DNA of 64,000 nt, from positions 1,240,001 to 1,304,000 of the forward strand of contig CBDFJV010000007.1 in assembly GCA_965248605.1 (NCBI GenBank), read 5' to 3'. Below the pieces are notes generated by a model. It did no database searches and was not told where the DNA came from. It saw nothing but the letters and a program-made list of their open reading frames with translations. The stretch's first letter is position 1; each line of letters begins with the position of its first letter. Position numbers and translations under genes: made by a program. This document shows, in pieces, positions 32,465 to 41,728 of this stretch. The DNA is from CAUZJF01 sp965248605 (GTDB taxonomy: Bacteria > Chloroflexota > Dehalococcoidia > Lucifugimonadales > CAUZJF01).

Positions 32465-33268
32465 GTGCGAAACGCGATATTCTTGTACGCCCGGTACATC
32501 GGAGTATCGATTCGGAGCCAGATGCAGTACCGCGCCTCTTTCGTGATGCTTTCGCTGGGCCATTTCGCGGTGACCGCCATCGAGTTCCTGGGCATCCTAG
32601 TGCTTTTCGAGCGCTTCAGCACGATCGAAGGCTGGAGCCTCCCCGAGGTGGCCTTCTTCTACGGACTCGCCAACGTAACGTTCGCGATCGCCGACGCTGC
32701 CGCTCGGGGCTTCGACACCTTCGGGACAATGGTCAAGTCGGGCGACTTCGACAGGCTTCTGCTCAGGCCGAGACCAACTGCGCTCCAGCTCGCTGGACAG
32801 GAGCTGACCTTGAAGCGGGTCGGTCGACTCTCTCAGGGCCTGTTCATTCTGCTGTGGGCGAGCGCGACCCTCGACTTCGGCTGGACGCCGGACAAAATCC
32901 TGCTGGCCGTGGCGGCCGTAGCTGGAGGGGTCTCTCTCTTCACCGGCCTCGTCGTGCTCCAGGCCACGATGGCCTTCTGGACAACCGAGACGCTGGAGAT
33001 CATGAACACCGTCACGTACGGCGGTGTACAGACGTCTCACTATCCCTTGGCCATCTACAAACCGTGGTTCCGCAAGTTCTTCACATACGCCGTGCCCATT
33101 GCATGCGTCAGCTACTTCCCAGCCCTCGCAATCATGGGGCGACCCGATCCGCTGGGCTCGCCCATCTGGTTCCAATACATGGCCCCGCTGGTGGGCCTCG
33201 GCTTTCTGGCAGTCTGCCTGCGGGTCTGGAGATTCGGCGTCCTCCACTACCAGTCGACCGGCAGCTAG
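32465..33268 (+). CDS. ABC-2 type permease, second subunit
   Basis: A 267-residue membrane protein of the COG3694 type. It has YARYIGVSIRSQMQYRASF, then GSGDFDRLLLRPR-like text (VKSGDFDRLLLRPRPTALQL), the family mark, and several hydrophobic spans. I chose the GTG at 32465, just after the preceding stop and behind AGGGTGG; a TTG at 32444 would overlap the first permease gene. It is the last gene of the exporter operon. Confidence 0.88.
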   Translation: MRNAIFLYARYIGVSIRSQMQYRASFVMLSLGHFAVTAIEFLGILVLFERFSTIEGWSLPEVAFFYGLANVTFAIADAAARGFDTFGTMVKSGDFDRLLLRPRPTALQLAGQELTLKRVGRLSQGLFILLWASATLDFGWTPDKILLAVAAVAGGVSLFTGLVVLQATMAFWTTETLEIMNTVTYGGVQTSHYPLAIYKPWFRKFFTYAVPIACVSYFPALAIMGRPDPLGSPIWFQYMAPLVGLGFLAVCLRVWRFGVLHYQSTGS

Positions 33269-33356
33269 CAAGCGATGATACTGGTGTGACACGAAAACCA
33301 TTCATTTAAGTTGCCACCATCGCCCACAGAGATTGAATAGGGGCGGGGTCCTACCT

Positions 33357-33375
33357 CTTCTCCCTCCGGGAGAAG
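33357..33375. repeat. REP-like hairpin after the exporter operon
   Basis: CTTCTCCC, loop TCC, GGGAGAAG: a perfect 8-bp stem, followed by ATTGAGATGAGGG rather than a T-run. The type recurs in many genomes as a dispersed repeat. It fills most of the 168-bp gap before the methyltransferase gene. Confidence 0.5.
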
Positions 33376-33436
33376 ATTGAGATGAGGGCTCCTACGTCCA
33401 ACTGGCAGATGTATTTTCATACTACGGAGATCCACC

Positions 33437-34249
33437 ATGAACGAAACCGACTTCAAGGACCTGCACGAAGTCTCGAGGGCAGCCTGGGACACCAACGCAT
33501 CCTTTTGGGACGAGCGGATGGGAGAAGGAAACGAATTCCAGAGAAAGCTGGTGGGACCGGCTCAGGAGGAACTCCTAGAGCTGGACAAGGGGCAGCTTGT
33601 ACTCGAAGCGGCCTGCGGCAACGGTCAGTTTGCCCGTCGCATGGCTGAGCTAGGGGCCGACGTCGTGGCCTTTGACTTCTCGGCCCCAATGATCGAGGTT
33701 GCGAAAGCGCGAACGACAGACGACCTCTCCGTTGACTACCAGGTAATCGACGCCGTTGACTCAGAAGCCTTGCTTGGACTGGGCGAAAAACGCTTCGACG
33801 CGGCCGTTTGCTCGATGGCTTTCATGGACATGTCGGACATCGCTCCGTTCATCGGCGCCATGCCAGCGCTCCTGAAACCCGGCGGCCGGTTCGTCTTCTC
33901 GGTCATGCATCCATGCTTCAATACGCCTGAAGGGATGCTGGTAATGGAGAGGCATGAACGTGGTGGCGAAGCGAGAATGGAGAGGTCGGTCAAGGTCTCC
34001 AGGTATTCACGGCCATACGCGGCAAAGGGGATCGCGATACTCGGGCAGCCGGAGCCACACTGGTACTTTCATAGGTCTCTGGGCGTCTTGCTCGGCGCGT
34101 GCTTCGACGTTGGCTTCACGATGGACGGCATCGTAGAGCCCACCTTCGACGAGATTGAAGAGGATCACAGGACGCTCTCGTGGTCGCGACTACCTGAGAT
34201 TCCGCCCGTGCTCGCTGTACGAATGCGACTGCGTGATTCAAACGGATGA
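33437..34249 (+). CDS. class I SAM-dependent methyltransferase
   Basis: A 270-residue methyltransferase of the UbiE/Methyltransf_11 kind. Motif I is VLEAACGNGQFARRMAELGA, the acidic residue that binds the SAM ribose is in VVAFDFSAPMIEVAKA, and motif IV/V regions AAVCSMAFMDM and LKPGGRFVFSVMHPC follow. The N-terminus VSRAAWDTNASFWDERMGEG resembles small-molecule methyltransferases. The substrate is unknown. Its stop overlaps the next frame by 4 bp (ATGA). Confidence 0.88.
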   Translation: MNETDFKDLHEVSRAAWDTNASFWDERMGEGNEFQRKLVGPAQEELLELDKGQLVLEAACGNGQFARRMAELGADVVAFDFSAPMIEVAKARTTDDLSVDYQVIDAVDSEALLGLGEKRFDAAVCSMAFMDMSDIAPFIGAMPALLKPGGRFVFSVMHPCFNTPEGMLVMERHERGGEARMERSVKVSRYSRPYAAKGIAILGQPEPHWYFHRSLGVLLGACFDVGFTMDGIVEPTFDEIEEDHRTLSWSRLPEIPPVLAVRMRLRDSNG

Positions 34250-34539
34250 CGGAGAGGCCAGGACGTAAGCTCTTGAACAAACCGATCACGAATATTGCTC
34301 AAGTGACCCCGGCGTGGCTCACCGAAAGGCTACGGTCCAACGGTCATTTGACGGCGCCGCAAGAAGTGACGAACGTCGAGATTGAATCGCCCGATCAGAA
34401 CAGGTCGAATATCGTCGCACATCTGAACGTGGCGTATTCGTCCGGCGTAACGGACCCGCCTGACCGCCTATTCTTTAAGATGGGTGACGCCGGAATAGGC
34501 ATTAACACGGAAGTCGGGTTCATCAACGGCATCCTCTGA
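34246..34539 (+). pseudogene. phosphotransferase-like gene, N-terminal fragment
   Basis: Ninety-seven residues that read like the start of an ecdysteroid-kinase/APH-like phosphotransferase: ITNIAQVTPAWLTERLRSNG, a beta strand EVTNVEIES, then NIVAHLNVAY and DRLFFKMGD, the lysine of which matches the ATP-binding strand. The frame then stops at 34539, far short of about 350 residues. No continuation is evident in the next 450 bp, so it is truncated, probably by events linked to the IS elements downstream. It is translationally coupled to the methyltransferase gene. Confidence 0.55.
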
Positions 34540-34996
34540 GAATTCTGGAAAGGGCAGTGGTGACCGTTCACGACCTGAACTGCGAGGAGCTTCTGGATTC
34601 GTGATTCGTCGAAAGGGGCCGCCTCCAAGGGCAGCCGGAGGATTTCCTGCAAAGTGTGGAATTCTGTGCAATTCCGTTGAATCTCACCTAGGGCAGGCGA
34701 TGCCAGCATAGAGGCAATCCCACAAACGATTCCACAAAAACGAGGGAGTCCATAGAGACATACTAGTACATTAGTTCGGTAGATTCAACACTCATGCGGC
34801 CAGACCTAGGGTCTTTTGAAAGTCCCGGAATTCACGCACTTCGTCAGGCTCAGAGCTTGTGAGTTTTTGGATTCTGTGGTGGAAATGAGATGATCCTGGG
34901 GGTTTATCGGCCTGGCTTAATAAACGGGATTCGCTGTGGCTGGCGAGTTGGCCCGTTGGTGGGACGGACTATCGTTGTGTCACACAGGCCTTTGGC
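34540..34996. other. no gene seen
   Basis: About 450 bp of AT-richer DNA between the truncated phosphotransferase-like gene and the IS1182-type transposase. It contains several short stop-rich frames and presumably the outer end of the IS1182 element, but I could not place a terminal repeat. Confidence 0.5.
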
Positions 34997-36176
34997 CTAC
35001 GTGCCCTCCCCTTTGGCTGAAGCTATAGGAGTCAGGGCTATCCAACGCAACAAGTTATGTGCCACCGCCACCAAGAGCAGGATTGCGGTGGCTTTGTGGA
35101 GGCCTCGTACCGTGAACTGGGAAACCCCGTGCTGACGTACCTGCGCATTCGCCCATTCCGCCGTGGCGCCCCGCTCCCTGTAGACGGTCTGAGCCTCCTG
35201 CGTAGCCATGCGCTGTCGCCACTGCACAACCGCCGGACTATCTCCGTAGCGTGGCTGGTACCGCTCCTCCTCCTTTTTGTTCCGAGGCAGTCGCACCGGC
35301 GCGTACACTGTGACACCCCGTCCCTCCAGGGTGGTAATATCGGCCCGCGCCGCGAAAGCGCCATCTATCAGGTAGGCCTTGGGATGCTGGCCTGTACGCT
35401 GGGCCACCTGGGCCTCCATGGGCGACGCCTGCCCAGCATCCCCCGTGCTAACGACATCGACCCCCACGATCACTCCACTGGCGCCGTCGGTGGCCAGTTC
35501 CACGTTGTAAGCCGGCCGAAAGCCTCCATCCGGCATCTTCATCACCCGCACCTGCGGGTCCGTGCTGGAGACCCGGGGCGCCGTCACTTTTTTTCGTTTC
35601 CTTTTGGCCAGAGTTTGCTGCTGACGTTTCTTGGCGGCCTTGGCTTGTGGCAGGTATCCCAAGGCCTTGTTCACCCGCTCCACCCGCTCACGGGCCGCTC
35701 GCTCCCGCGCACTCTGTTGTCGTTTGCTTACCCCGGGGTCGGGATGTTCCCGCTCCGAGGCCAGCCGCTCCACCTGGGCCTGCGCCTCCTTCAGGTAGGC
35801 ATCCAGCCCCTGCTGTCGGCGGAAGGAAGAGGCTCCGGCGCTGGCCCGCACCCTCATCCCATCTTGGGCCACCCGTTCCAGGGTCACCGCCTCAGCGGCC
35901 ATCAACGAGGCCACGATCTGGGTCAGCAACTCGTCCAGGGCAGCCCGGTGGGCCACCCGAAAGTCCGACAACATGTGGTAGTTGATGGGCACCCCACCGC
36001 AAACCCAGCGATAGGCGTCGTGCTCCTCGCACAGAAGGGCCAGACGCCGGGCGCTCCCCACCCCATCCACTGTCGCCAAAAGCCACAGGGCCAGCAGTAC
36101 CCGGGGATCCGTCGTTGGACGACCAGGGCGATCTACCACCGCCTTGATCGAACCATAGAAGGCCGACAAGTCCAAC
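34997..36176 (-). pseudogene. IS1182-type transposase, 5' end cut off by IS21
   Basis: A DDE transposase of about 390 residues, from LDLSAFYGSIKAVVDRPGRP to the C-terminus LLLVAVAHNLLRWI. Catalytic positions fit at AQDGMRVRAS, LIDGAFA and near RERGATAEWANAQVRQHG. The N-terminal 30-50 residues are missing: the reading frame continues upstream only because the end of IS21 copy 1 happens to be open, giving the false N-terminus KATGGTVFKRHISALDRPGG. The element is presumably dead. Confidence 0.8.
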
Positions 36177-36282
36177 TGTGAAGGGCGGAGAGATAATGTA
36201 CCACCTGGGCGGTCGAGCGCTGAGATGTGGCGCTTGAAAACTGTACCGCCTGTCGCCTTCAATCAGGAACGACCGAACCTGA

Positions 36283-37797
36283 TTGAAGGTGGATTGGATG
36301 TACAAGGTGGAGATGTACCTGCGAGTTCGCAGGGCTTGTTTCGTCGAAGGGATGAGCGTCCGAGAGGCGGCCCGAGTGTTCGGGCTACACCGGGACACGG
36401 TGCGCAAGATGCTCGAGTACTCCGTGCCCCCAGGGTATCGACGGCAACGACCGGCTCGCAGACCGAAGCTCGATCCATATAAGGGTGTGATGGACCAGAT
36501 CCTGGAGCAGGATCTGAGCTCACCGAAGAAGCAGCGTCACACCGCCAAGCGTATCTACGAACGGCTCAGAGACGAACACGGCTTCCCCGGCAAGTACACG
36601 ATAGTCAAAGACTACGTTCGAGAACGCCGTCGTCATACCCGCGAGATGTTCGTACCACTGTCCCATTCCCCGGGACATGCCCAGTGCGACTACGGCGAAG
36701 CTCGAGTGATCATCGGCGGAGTGGAACGCAAAGCCCACTACTTCGCCCTGGACCTCCCTCACAGCGACGGGTGCTATGTGAAGGCGTATCCCGCCGAGAC
36801 GACGGAGTCATTCTGCGACGGACACGTCTCCGCCTTCGCGTTCCTGGGCGGAGTGCCTCAGAGCATCCTCTACGACAACACCACGCTCGCGGTAGCCAGA
36901 ATCCTGGGAGATGGTCGCCGGCAGCGGACCAGGGTGTTCTCCGAGCTTCAGTCCCACTACCTGTTCGAGGACCGGTTCGGCCGTCCAGGCAAAGGGAACG
37001 ATAAGGGCAAAGTAGAAGGTCTGGTCGGCTATGTCCGCCGGAACTTCCTGGTGCCCATTCCATCGTTCGAGAGCTTCGATGCCCTCAATGCTCATCTGGA
37101 GCAACACTGCCTCAGACGGTTCGAAGATCGACTCCGCGGCCACAACGAGACGATAGGAGAACGGCTGGAGCGGGACCTGGAGAAGTTGCTGCTTCTGCCG
37201 GCCGTACCGTACGACGCCAGCGACAAGCACGCGACGAGGGTCAGTTCTCTGTCCCTGGTCAGATACCGGACCAATGACTATTCGGTCCCGGTGGCCTACG
37301 GTCATCGGGACGTTGTGGTCCGCGGATATGTACATGAGGTTGTGATCAGCTGTGGCGCTGAAGTCATCGCCCGCCATCGGCGGTCCTACGATCGAGACGA
37401 CTTCGTCTTCGACCCTCTCCATTACCTGCCGCTCCTTGAGAAGAAGACGAGGGCATTGGATCAGGCGGCGCCGCTGGTTGGATGGGAGTTGCCCGAGGAG
37501 TTCGGAGTGTTGCGGCGGCTGCTGGAGTCTCGGATGGGCAAGCGAGGAAAGAGGGAGTTCGTGCAGGTGCTCAGACTGATGGAGAACTTCCAGCCGGAAG
37601 AAGTCCACGACGCCGTACGAGACGCCATTCGACTCGGGGCTGTGAGCTTCGATGCTGTCAAGCACCTGGTGCTGTGCAGGATCGAGGGTCGACCGCCTAG
37701 ACTCGACATGGAGTTGTACCCGTATCTGCCCAGGACCAACGTTGCAACAACCTCGACCAGGGACTACATGGCTCTCCTGGCGGGGAGCCGGTCATGA
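36283..37797 (+). CDS. istA: IS21 transposase IstA
   Basis: A 504-residue DDE integrase-type transposase. The N-terminal HTH is seen in CFVEGMSVREAARVFGLHRD, and the rve core follows with HAQCDYGEARVIIGG, ILYDNTTLAV and GNDKGKVEGLVGYVRRNFLV, containing the D, D and E catalytic positions. The start is TTG 36283 or ATG 36298. Its stop overlaps the istB start by 4 bp. It is intact. Confidence 0.96.
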   Translation: MKVDWMYKVEMYLRVRRACFVEGMSVREAARVFGLHRDTVRKMLEYSVPPGYRRQRPARRPKLDPYKGVMDQILEQDLSSPKKQRHTAKRIYERLRDEHGFPGKYTIVKDYVRERRRHTREMFVPLSHSPGHAQCDYGEARVIIGGVERKAHYFALDLPHSDGCYVKAYPAETTESFCDGHVSAFAFLGGVPQSILYDNTTLAVARILGDGRRQRTRVFSELQSHYLFEDRFGRPGKGNDKGKVEGLVGYVRRNFLVPIPSFESFDALNAHLEQHCLRRFEDRLRGHNETIGERLERDLEKLLLLPAVPYDASDKHATRVSSLSLVRYRTNDYSVPVAYGHRDVVVRGYVHEVVISCGAEVIARHRRSYDRDDFVFDPLHYLPLLEKKTRALDQAAPLVGWELPEEFGVLRRLLESRMGKRGKREFVQVLRLMENFQPEEVHDAVRDAIRLGAVSFDAVKHLVLCRIEGRPPRLDMELYPYLPRTNVATTSTRDYMALLAGSRS

Positions 37798-38558
37798 CCA
37801 ACAAGTCCACGATGTTGCTCGAACACAACCTCAAGCAACTCAAGCTCCCCACGTTCCTGAGGGAGTACGACAAGCTGGCATCCCAGTGTGCCAGTGAGGG
37901 AGCTGACCATCCGGACTACCTGCTGCGACTATCGGAGTTGGAGCTGATCGACCGTCACCATCGCATGGTGGAACGTCGGATCAAAGCAGCCCGCTTCCCG
38001 ACGACCAAGAGCCTCGACACCTTCGACTTCCTGTCTATGCCGTCCCTGAACAAGGCTCTGGTTCTGGAGCTGGCACGATGCGAGTACATCGAGCGCCCCC
38101 ACAACGTCATCGCTCTCGGCAACAGTGGCACCGGCAAGACCCATATCGCCCTCGGTCTCGGTCTGGCTGCGTGTCAGAGGGGACTGTCCGTGGGCTTCAC
38201 CACCGCCGCTGCTCTGGTTCACGAGCTGATCGAGGCCAGGGACGAACGGCGTCTGCTCAACCTGCAGAGAAGGCTCGCACGACTCAAGCTTCTGATCATC
38301 GACGAACTGGGCTTCGTGCCCTTGTCCAAGACTGGCGCCGAGCTCCTCTTCGAGGTGTTCAGCCAGCGTTACGAGCGTGGATCGGTCCTGGTGACCTCCA
38401 ACCTGCCCTTCGTCGAGTGGACCGAGGTGTTCGGCTCTGAACGGCTGACCGGAGCTCTCCTCGACCGCCTCACCCACCATGTCGACATCCTGGAGATGAA
38501 CGGGGACAGCTACCGACTCAAGCACAGCAAGAAGACTTCTGGCCGCCAGCTATCCTGA
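37794..38558 (+). CDS. istB: IS21 helper ATPase IstB
   Basis: A 254-residue DnaC-like AAA+ ATPase that directs IstA to targets. It has LKLPTFLREYDKLASQCASE, Walker A ALGNSGTGKTHIALGL, Walker B LLIIDELGFVPLSK and SNLPFVEWTEVFGSERLTGA. It ends RQLS, one residue shorter than the copy at 59978 because of one extra C next to the stop. Confidence 0.97.
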   Translation: MTNKSTMLLEHNLKQLKLPTFLREYDKLASQCASEGADHPDYLLRLSELELIDRHHRMVERRIKAARFPTTKSLDTFDFLSMPSLNKALVLELARCEYIERPHNVIALGNSGTGKTHIALGLGLAACQRGLSVGFTTAAALVHELIEARDERRLLNLQRRLARLKLLIIDELGFVPLSKTGAELLFEVFSQRYERGSVLVTSNLPFVEWTEVFGSERLTGALLDRLTHHVDILEMNGDSYRLKHSKKTSGRQLS

Positions 38559-38728
38559 CTGAGCCTGATCTCCAACGCCCCACGAACCTTGATGCCCATT
38601 CTACGGCGTTCAGTGGTACAGTTTTGCTCCGCCCCGCTGGTACGTTTTCACACCGCCCTTGACAAACCTGGCGGTCGAGGGCGAGTAGCCCGAGGACGGG
38701 CTGGCCGCCTACGGCGACTCAATACCTG

Positions 38729-39013
38729 ATGCTGGCCCTGCCACGCAAGATCGTGAATGGGGAAGAGGAAGATGAGGAGACGGTGGAAGCGGCTTTCGCG
38801 CAGGCGCGGGATGCCGAGGACGTCGCCGAGGAGCTGCTGGTGGACGAGGGGTGGAGGACGCTTGAGGTGGAGCCTGAGATCGTCGAGGCGGACAACGGGA
38901 CCAATGGCACCGGAGTGGCCCTCGACATAGGGGGCCAACCAACGACTACGCTTGACGAGCCGGAGCAAGTTCGGTGCTCTCCTGGGCGGAACTGTTCGCC
39001 GAGGAGCCTGTGA
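38729..39013 (+). CDS. acidic hypothetical protein, possibly truncated
   Basis: A 94-residue frame with a strongly acidic middle (NGEEEDEETVEAAFAQARDA, then EDVAEELLVDEGWRTLEVEP). The frame is open upstream to the IS21 end, so it may be the remainder of a longer gene cut there. The last 25 residues look out of register with the next small frame. I recognise no family. Confidence 0.3.
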   Translation: MLALPRKIVNGEEEDEETVEAAFAQARDAEDVAEELLVDEGWRTLEVEPEIVEADNGTNGTGVALDIGGQPTTTLDEPEQVRCSPGRNCSPRSL

Positions 39014-39090
39014 GACGGAACCGGCGCCGCAAGCGGCCCCAGCGGGCGTCGCTGTTGCTGTTCGAGTGGGCGGTCAACGCCGAGGAGTAG
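38974..39090 (+). CDS. tiny hypothetical protein
   Basis: Thirty-eight residues from GTG: SWAELFAEEPVRRNRRRKRP, then QRASLLLFEWAVNAEE. The basic middle and the LFEWA-type ending resemble small unnamed proteins I have seen beside mobile elements, but this is recollection, not a match. It may be the displaced end of the preceding frame after an indel. Confidence 0.25.
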   Translation: MLSWAELFAEEPVRRNRRRKRPQRASLLLFEWAVNAEE

Positions 39091-39363
39091 AGGGAGGGAA
39101 GAACTGGTCGGCGCGGACCGCTGACTAGGTGCTGACCGAAACGCAAGAGGCGACCATCGTATTGCACGGTGGTGGCCTCTGTTCGTTCATCTATGTGGGC
39201 CTTTTTTTGTTGTCAGAAAGGGCCACTCGGGCGGCCGACAAAGACGAGGACGCACTCGCAGTGCGGGCGCTTAGCTGACTATCCTATCGGGAGTGGGAGG
39301 TTGGCTAAACTCTGTGAACGTGTGTCTCGGTCGGGACGACCACAAGCCCTACTCCACCTATTC

Positions 39364-39822
39364 CTACCTTCCGTACCATGGTGAGTCCGGTGACTTCCAT
39401 ACGATCGTGCCCCTTGAGCCCCGGCCAGTCCTTTCCTCGCTTTCGCAGACGATTTCCATCACCTGCAACGAATGCCCTGGGGACGGATTGGTTGTCCGAT
39501 CACTGGACCCAGGCTGGCCATACTTGACGGACATCACGGGCCCCAACTCGTGATAATGGCCGTCGGCGTTCTCACACCAGTTCTTGTCCAGGTCAGGCCC
39601 GACCGTCGCATCGGCTGCTTCCACCGGCTCTCCGCCGGAAGCATGGGCCACAGAACCTACCGGCAATATGGACTGATCGGCCCCAATCTCCCAGAGGAAC
39701 TGGTCGGTCCCAGAGTTCCAGGGCTGAAGCCAGACGGCTGCAGCCAGTAGCACGACCACGACCGTCGCTGATACGAGAGCAGGTATCCCAATCCTGTCCA
39801 GCCGCATCATTTCGGTGTGCAT
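39364..39822 (-). CDS. membrane-anchored hypothetical protein
   Basis: A 152-residue protein with one N-terminal transmembrane helix (IPALVSATVVVVLLAAAVWL) and an extracytoplasmic part containing WCENADGHYHELGP and a second cysteine near the end (EIVCESEE), which could form a disulphide. No family recognised. It lies 120 bp downstream of the lipoprotein gene on the same strand. Confidence 0.5.
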   Translation of the reverse strand: MHTEMMRLDRIGIPALVSATVVVVLLAAAVWLQPWNSGTDQFLWEIGADQSILPVGSVAHASGGEPVEAADATVGPDLDKNWCENADGHYHELGPVMSVKYGQPGSSDRTTNPSPGHSLQVMEIVCESEERTGRGSRGTIVWKSPDSPWYGR

Positions 39823-39942
39823 GTGAATCCTCCGTTCCCTCCTACAGGCAATCCAAGCCTCGGAACGTTCAGTCCTCTACGTCGGGACAGTAGCCCTCGG
39901 TTGGCCGAGGGCCTCCTACTCTTCTGTTCCCGCCTCGGCACG

Positions 39943-40842
39943 CTATTTTGCAAACGACAAGGATGTCTTCGCCTCGCTTGAAAGGATATCCTCGGGCGGC
40001 AATGTCAACGTGGGTACCGACGGATAGATCGCAATTCCGAGGAACCACCCCAGAACGCCGTCGTGGAACCAGGGTTCGACTGTCTCCCGGATATCCTCGG
40101 GCAGCGTCTTAAGGTCTGCCAGCTCTTGCTCCGAAAGATAAGCTTCGATAGATGGCAACTCAGTTCCTGCGGGCGTCTTCAGCAAGAGGATCTCGAAGCT
40201 CGTGAACATAATGGCGAAGGTCTGAAGGTCCATTTCATCCAAGCCGTACCACGGCGATCGAATGGCCTGCTGGAAGCTCGGGCCGAGCTGGTCCAGTCTG
40301 GCCAACGCGGTGGGGGTGAGAACACTCTCCAGGGGAGGTCTAGTGATTGTTACTCGACGCCTCTCTTCAGGGGTTGGGCCGACAAGAGCATACATGAGGC
40401 TGTGGAAAGCCTGGCTCTGACCCTCCAGGGTGTCCTCGTTGTTCAGGACGTGGACGTAGTAGGTCAGGAGGAAGTTTGCGTAGTATGGCGCCCCTGAAGC
40501 CGACCCGGAAAGATTCCCGAAGCTCTCATAGCGGTCCGGACCAAGTAGATCGCGCAATTGCGGTGGGTCTTCCGGCCACTGTGCCATCTTTTGCTCAACC
40601 ACGATTGGCACAAGGTCAGGCGAAACTCCGAATGCAAGGTACGCAGCGAGCGCCTTCTGGTGGTCCTCAGGCAGGGCCTGGAAGCGGTCCAGGGCGTCGC
40701 CGGATAGCAGGGACTGGACTTCCTCCGGCGACGCCTCACCGATACTCGCTGCGACGGATGGCTCCCGTCCTTTATCCCCCGAAGAACCGCAGGCCAGGGC
40801 TAAGACAAGGCCGAGTCCGACACACCACGCAAGAAGAACCAC
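39943..40842 (-). CDS. predicted lipoprotein of unknown function
   Basis: A 299-residue secreted lipoprotein. The signal peptide ends LVLALACGSS with the lipobox cysteine at residue 18. The mature part is helical with repeated short segments around proline and leucine: LLSGDALDRFQALPEDHQKA, LTPTALARLDQLGP and LSEQELADLKTLPEDIRETV look like distant internal repeats of about 25 residues. It is the first of two exported-protein genes on this strand. No enzyme motif is visible. Confidence 0.6.
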   Translation of the reverse strand: MVLLAWCVGLGLVLALACGSSGDKGREPSVAASIGEASPEEVQSLLSGDALDRFQALPEDHQKALAAYLAFGVSPDLVPIVVEQKMAQWPEDPPQLRDLLGPDRYESFGNLSGSASGAPYYANFLLTYYVHVLNNEDTLEGQSQAFHSLMYALVGPTPEERRRVTITRPPLESVLTPTALARLDQLGPSFQQAIRSPWYGLDEMDLQTFAIMFTSFEILLLKTPAGTELPSIEAYLSEQELADLKTLPEDIRETVEPWFHDGVLGWFLGIAIYPSVPTLTLPPEDILSSEAKTSLSFAK

Positions 40843-40884
40843 GTATTCTCGTTGGGCTCGCGATCCTATGATCCGTACTCGAGA

Positions 40885-41190
40885 TCAGACCTGACCCGCA
40901 TCGAATGAGGTACGGCCACCCGAAGGATACCGCCATAGGTGACGCCCGAAAGCGGTGTAATACCCGTGCTGTTGAGGTTGTGAGACAGATGCAAGCGTCA
41001 CTGTGCAATTGCTGCAAGAATTAGAGGCGGAGGCGGGGACGAGAGCGATGCTTACCGACACGTTCATGGAATCCATGACGCAGTACGAGCCGGTGATCGA
41101 GGATGTGTATTGATAGTACATCGCAGTGTCAACGGACTTTGCCGCAACCGGTTCGCGCTTGCTCGCCCTCCTGCCTTCCGTCCTCGCCAT
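40885..41190 (-). CDS. doubtful hypothetical protein
   Basis: A 101-residue frame overlapping the 3' end of the next gene upstream by 62 bp. It contains a run typical of exported proteins (VSVSIALVPASASNSCSNCT). It could be the out-of-frame continuation of the secreted protein at 41129-41446 after an indel, or no gene at all. Confidence 0.2.
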   Translation of the reverse strand: MARTEGRRASKREPVAAKSVDTAMYYQYTSSITGSYCVMDSMNVSVSIALVPASASNSCSNCTVTLASVSQPQQHGYYTAFGRHLWRYPSGGRTSFDAGQV

Positions 41191-41446
41191 ACTCCCCCTC
41201 GTGGATCACTCGTATGAGACGCGCCACGTATGCTGGCCAGATCTCAGGGGGCGCGCCAGAGGCCAGCACTCGGTCCCATATCTGCTCCATGAGATCCTTT
41301 CCAGGAGCTGATATCTCCGAGAATTGCTGGGCCGTCTCCTTGCCCATGACATCACGGAAGTCGGTCTCCGGGGGTCCCGCAGCCACGGTCATCACAGCAA
41401 GCGTGAGAGCAAACCAGATGAAGAATGCCCGTTTCTTCTTTGTCAT
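41129..41446 (-). CDS. small secreted hypothetical protein
   Basis: A 105-residue protein with a signal peptide, KKKRAFFIWFALTLAVMTVA, followed by an acidic helical mature part (DFRDVMGKETAQQFSEISAP). No family known. It is encoded 282 bp beyond the end of the LuxR-type gene. Confidence 0.5.
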   Translation of the reverse strand: MTKKKRAFFIWFALTLAVMTVAAGPPETDFRDVMGKETAQQFSEISAPGKDLMEQIWDRVLASGAPPEIWPAYVARLIRVIHEGEYGEDGRQEGEQARTGCGKVR

Positions 41447-41647
41447 GACATCACTTCCTCGTGTGACGTGTGTGTTTCAACGCTTTCATCGTGTCACCTC
41501 TTGTTCCCTTTTTTGGGTTCCATCTTAGAGGTAGCTTGTCCAGACTCGCTTCGACTTGGCTTCCGGCACCGTCAACAGTGCCCAGGAGCACACCGTAATC
41601 TGATGTGCACCCGACTAGTCGACCATACCACAGATCTTGGCCGTGTC

Positions 41648-41667
41648 AATCATACATTTGTATGATT
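41648..41667. promoter_or_regulatory. 20-bp palindrome, operator-like
   Basis: AATCATACA, TT, TGTATGATT: a perfect 9-bp arm palindrome in an otherwise gene-free 282 bp between the secreted protein gene (41446) and the LuxR gene end (41729). It is AT-rich and so not a terminator. It could be the binding site of a dimeric regulator for the genes at 41446 and below. Confidence 0.4.
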
Positions 41668-41728
41668 TCTTGCAAGCGTTGATGGAATGCTAGGTCAGAT
41701 GACCTGGAGGCGGATTGGTTGGGGGCGG

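Larger units (their letters stand above)
36177..38664 (+). mobile_element. IS21-type insertion sequence, copy 1
   Basis: A 2488-bp element starting TGTGAAGGGCGG and ending CCGCCCTTGACA, the TGT...ACA ends of IS21. It carries istA and istB. It is the same as copy 2 at 59876-62362 except for a codon in istA (L versus I at residue 37), an extra C near the istB stop, and nothing else that I noticed. Left flank ends AAC and right flank starts AAC, so no convincing target duplication exists, unlike copy 2. Its left flank is IS1182 transposase; its right flank does not continue that gene. Confidence 0.9.

Noticed and set aside
35057..36181. Long plus-strand open frame (about 374 codons) opposite the IS1182-type transposase
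   Set aside because: It is a shadow of the GC-rich transposase gene: the protein is proline/histidine-rich and has no family likeness, while the minus-strand frame shows clear transposase motifs.
41063..41190. Second exported-protein gene at 40885-41190 as a firm gene
   Set aside because: It overlaps the better-supported secreted protein gene and lacks its own signal peptide; listed only at low confidence.
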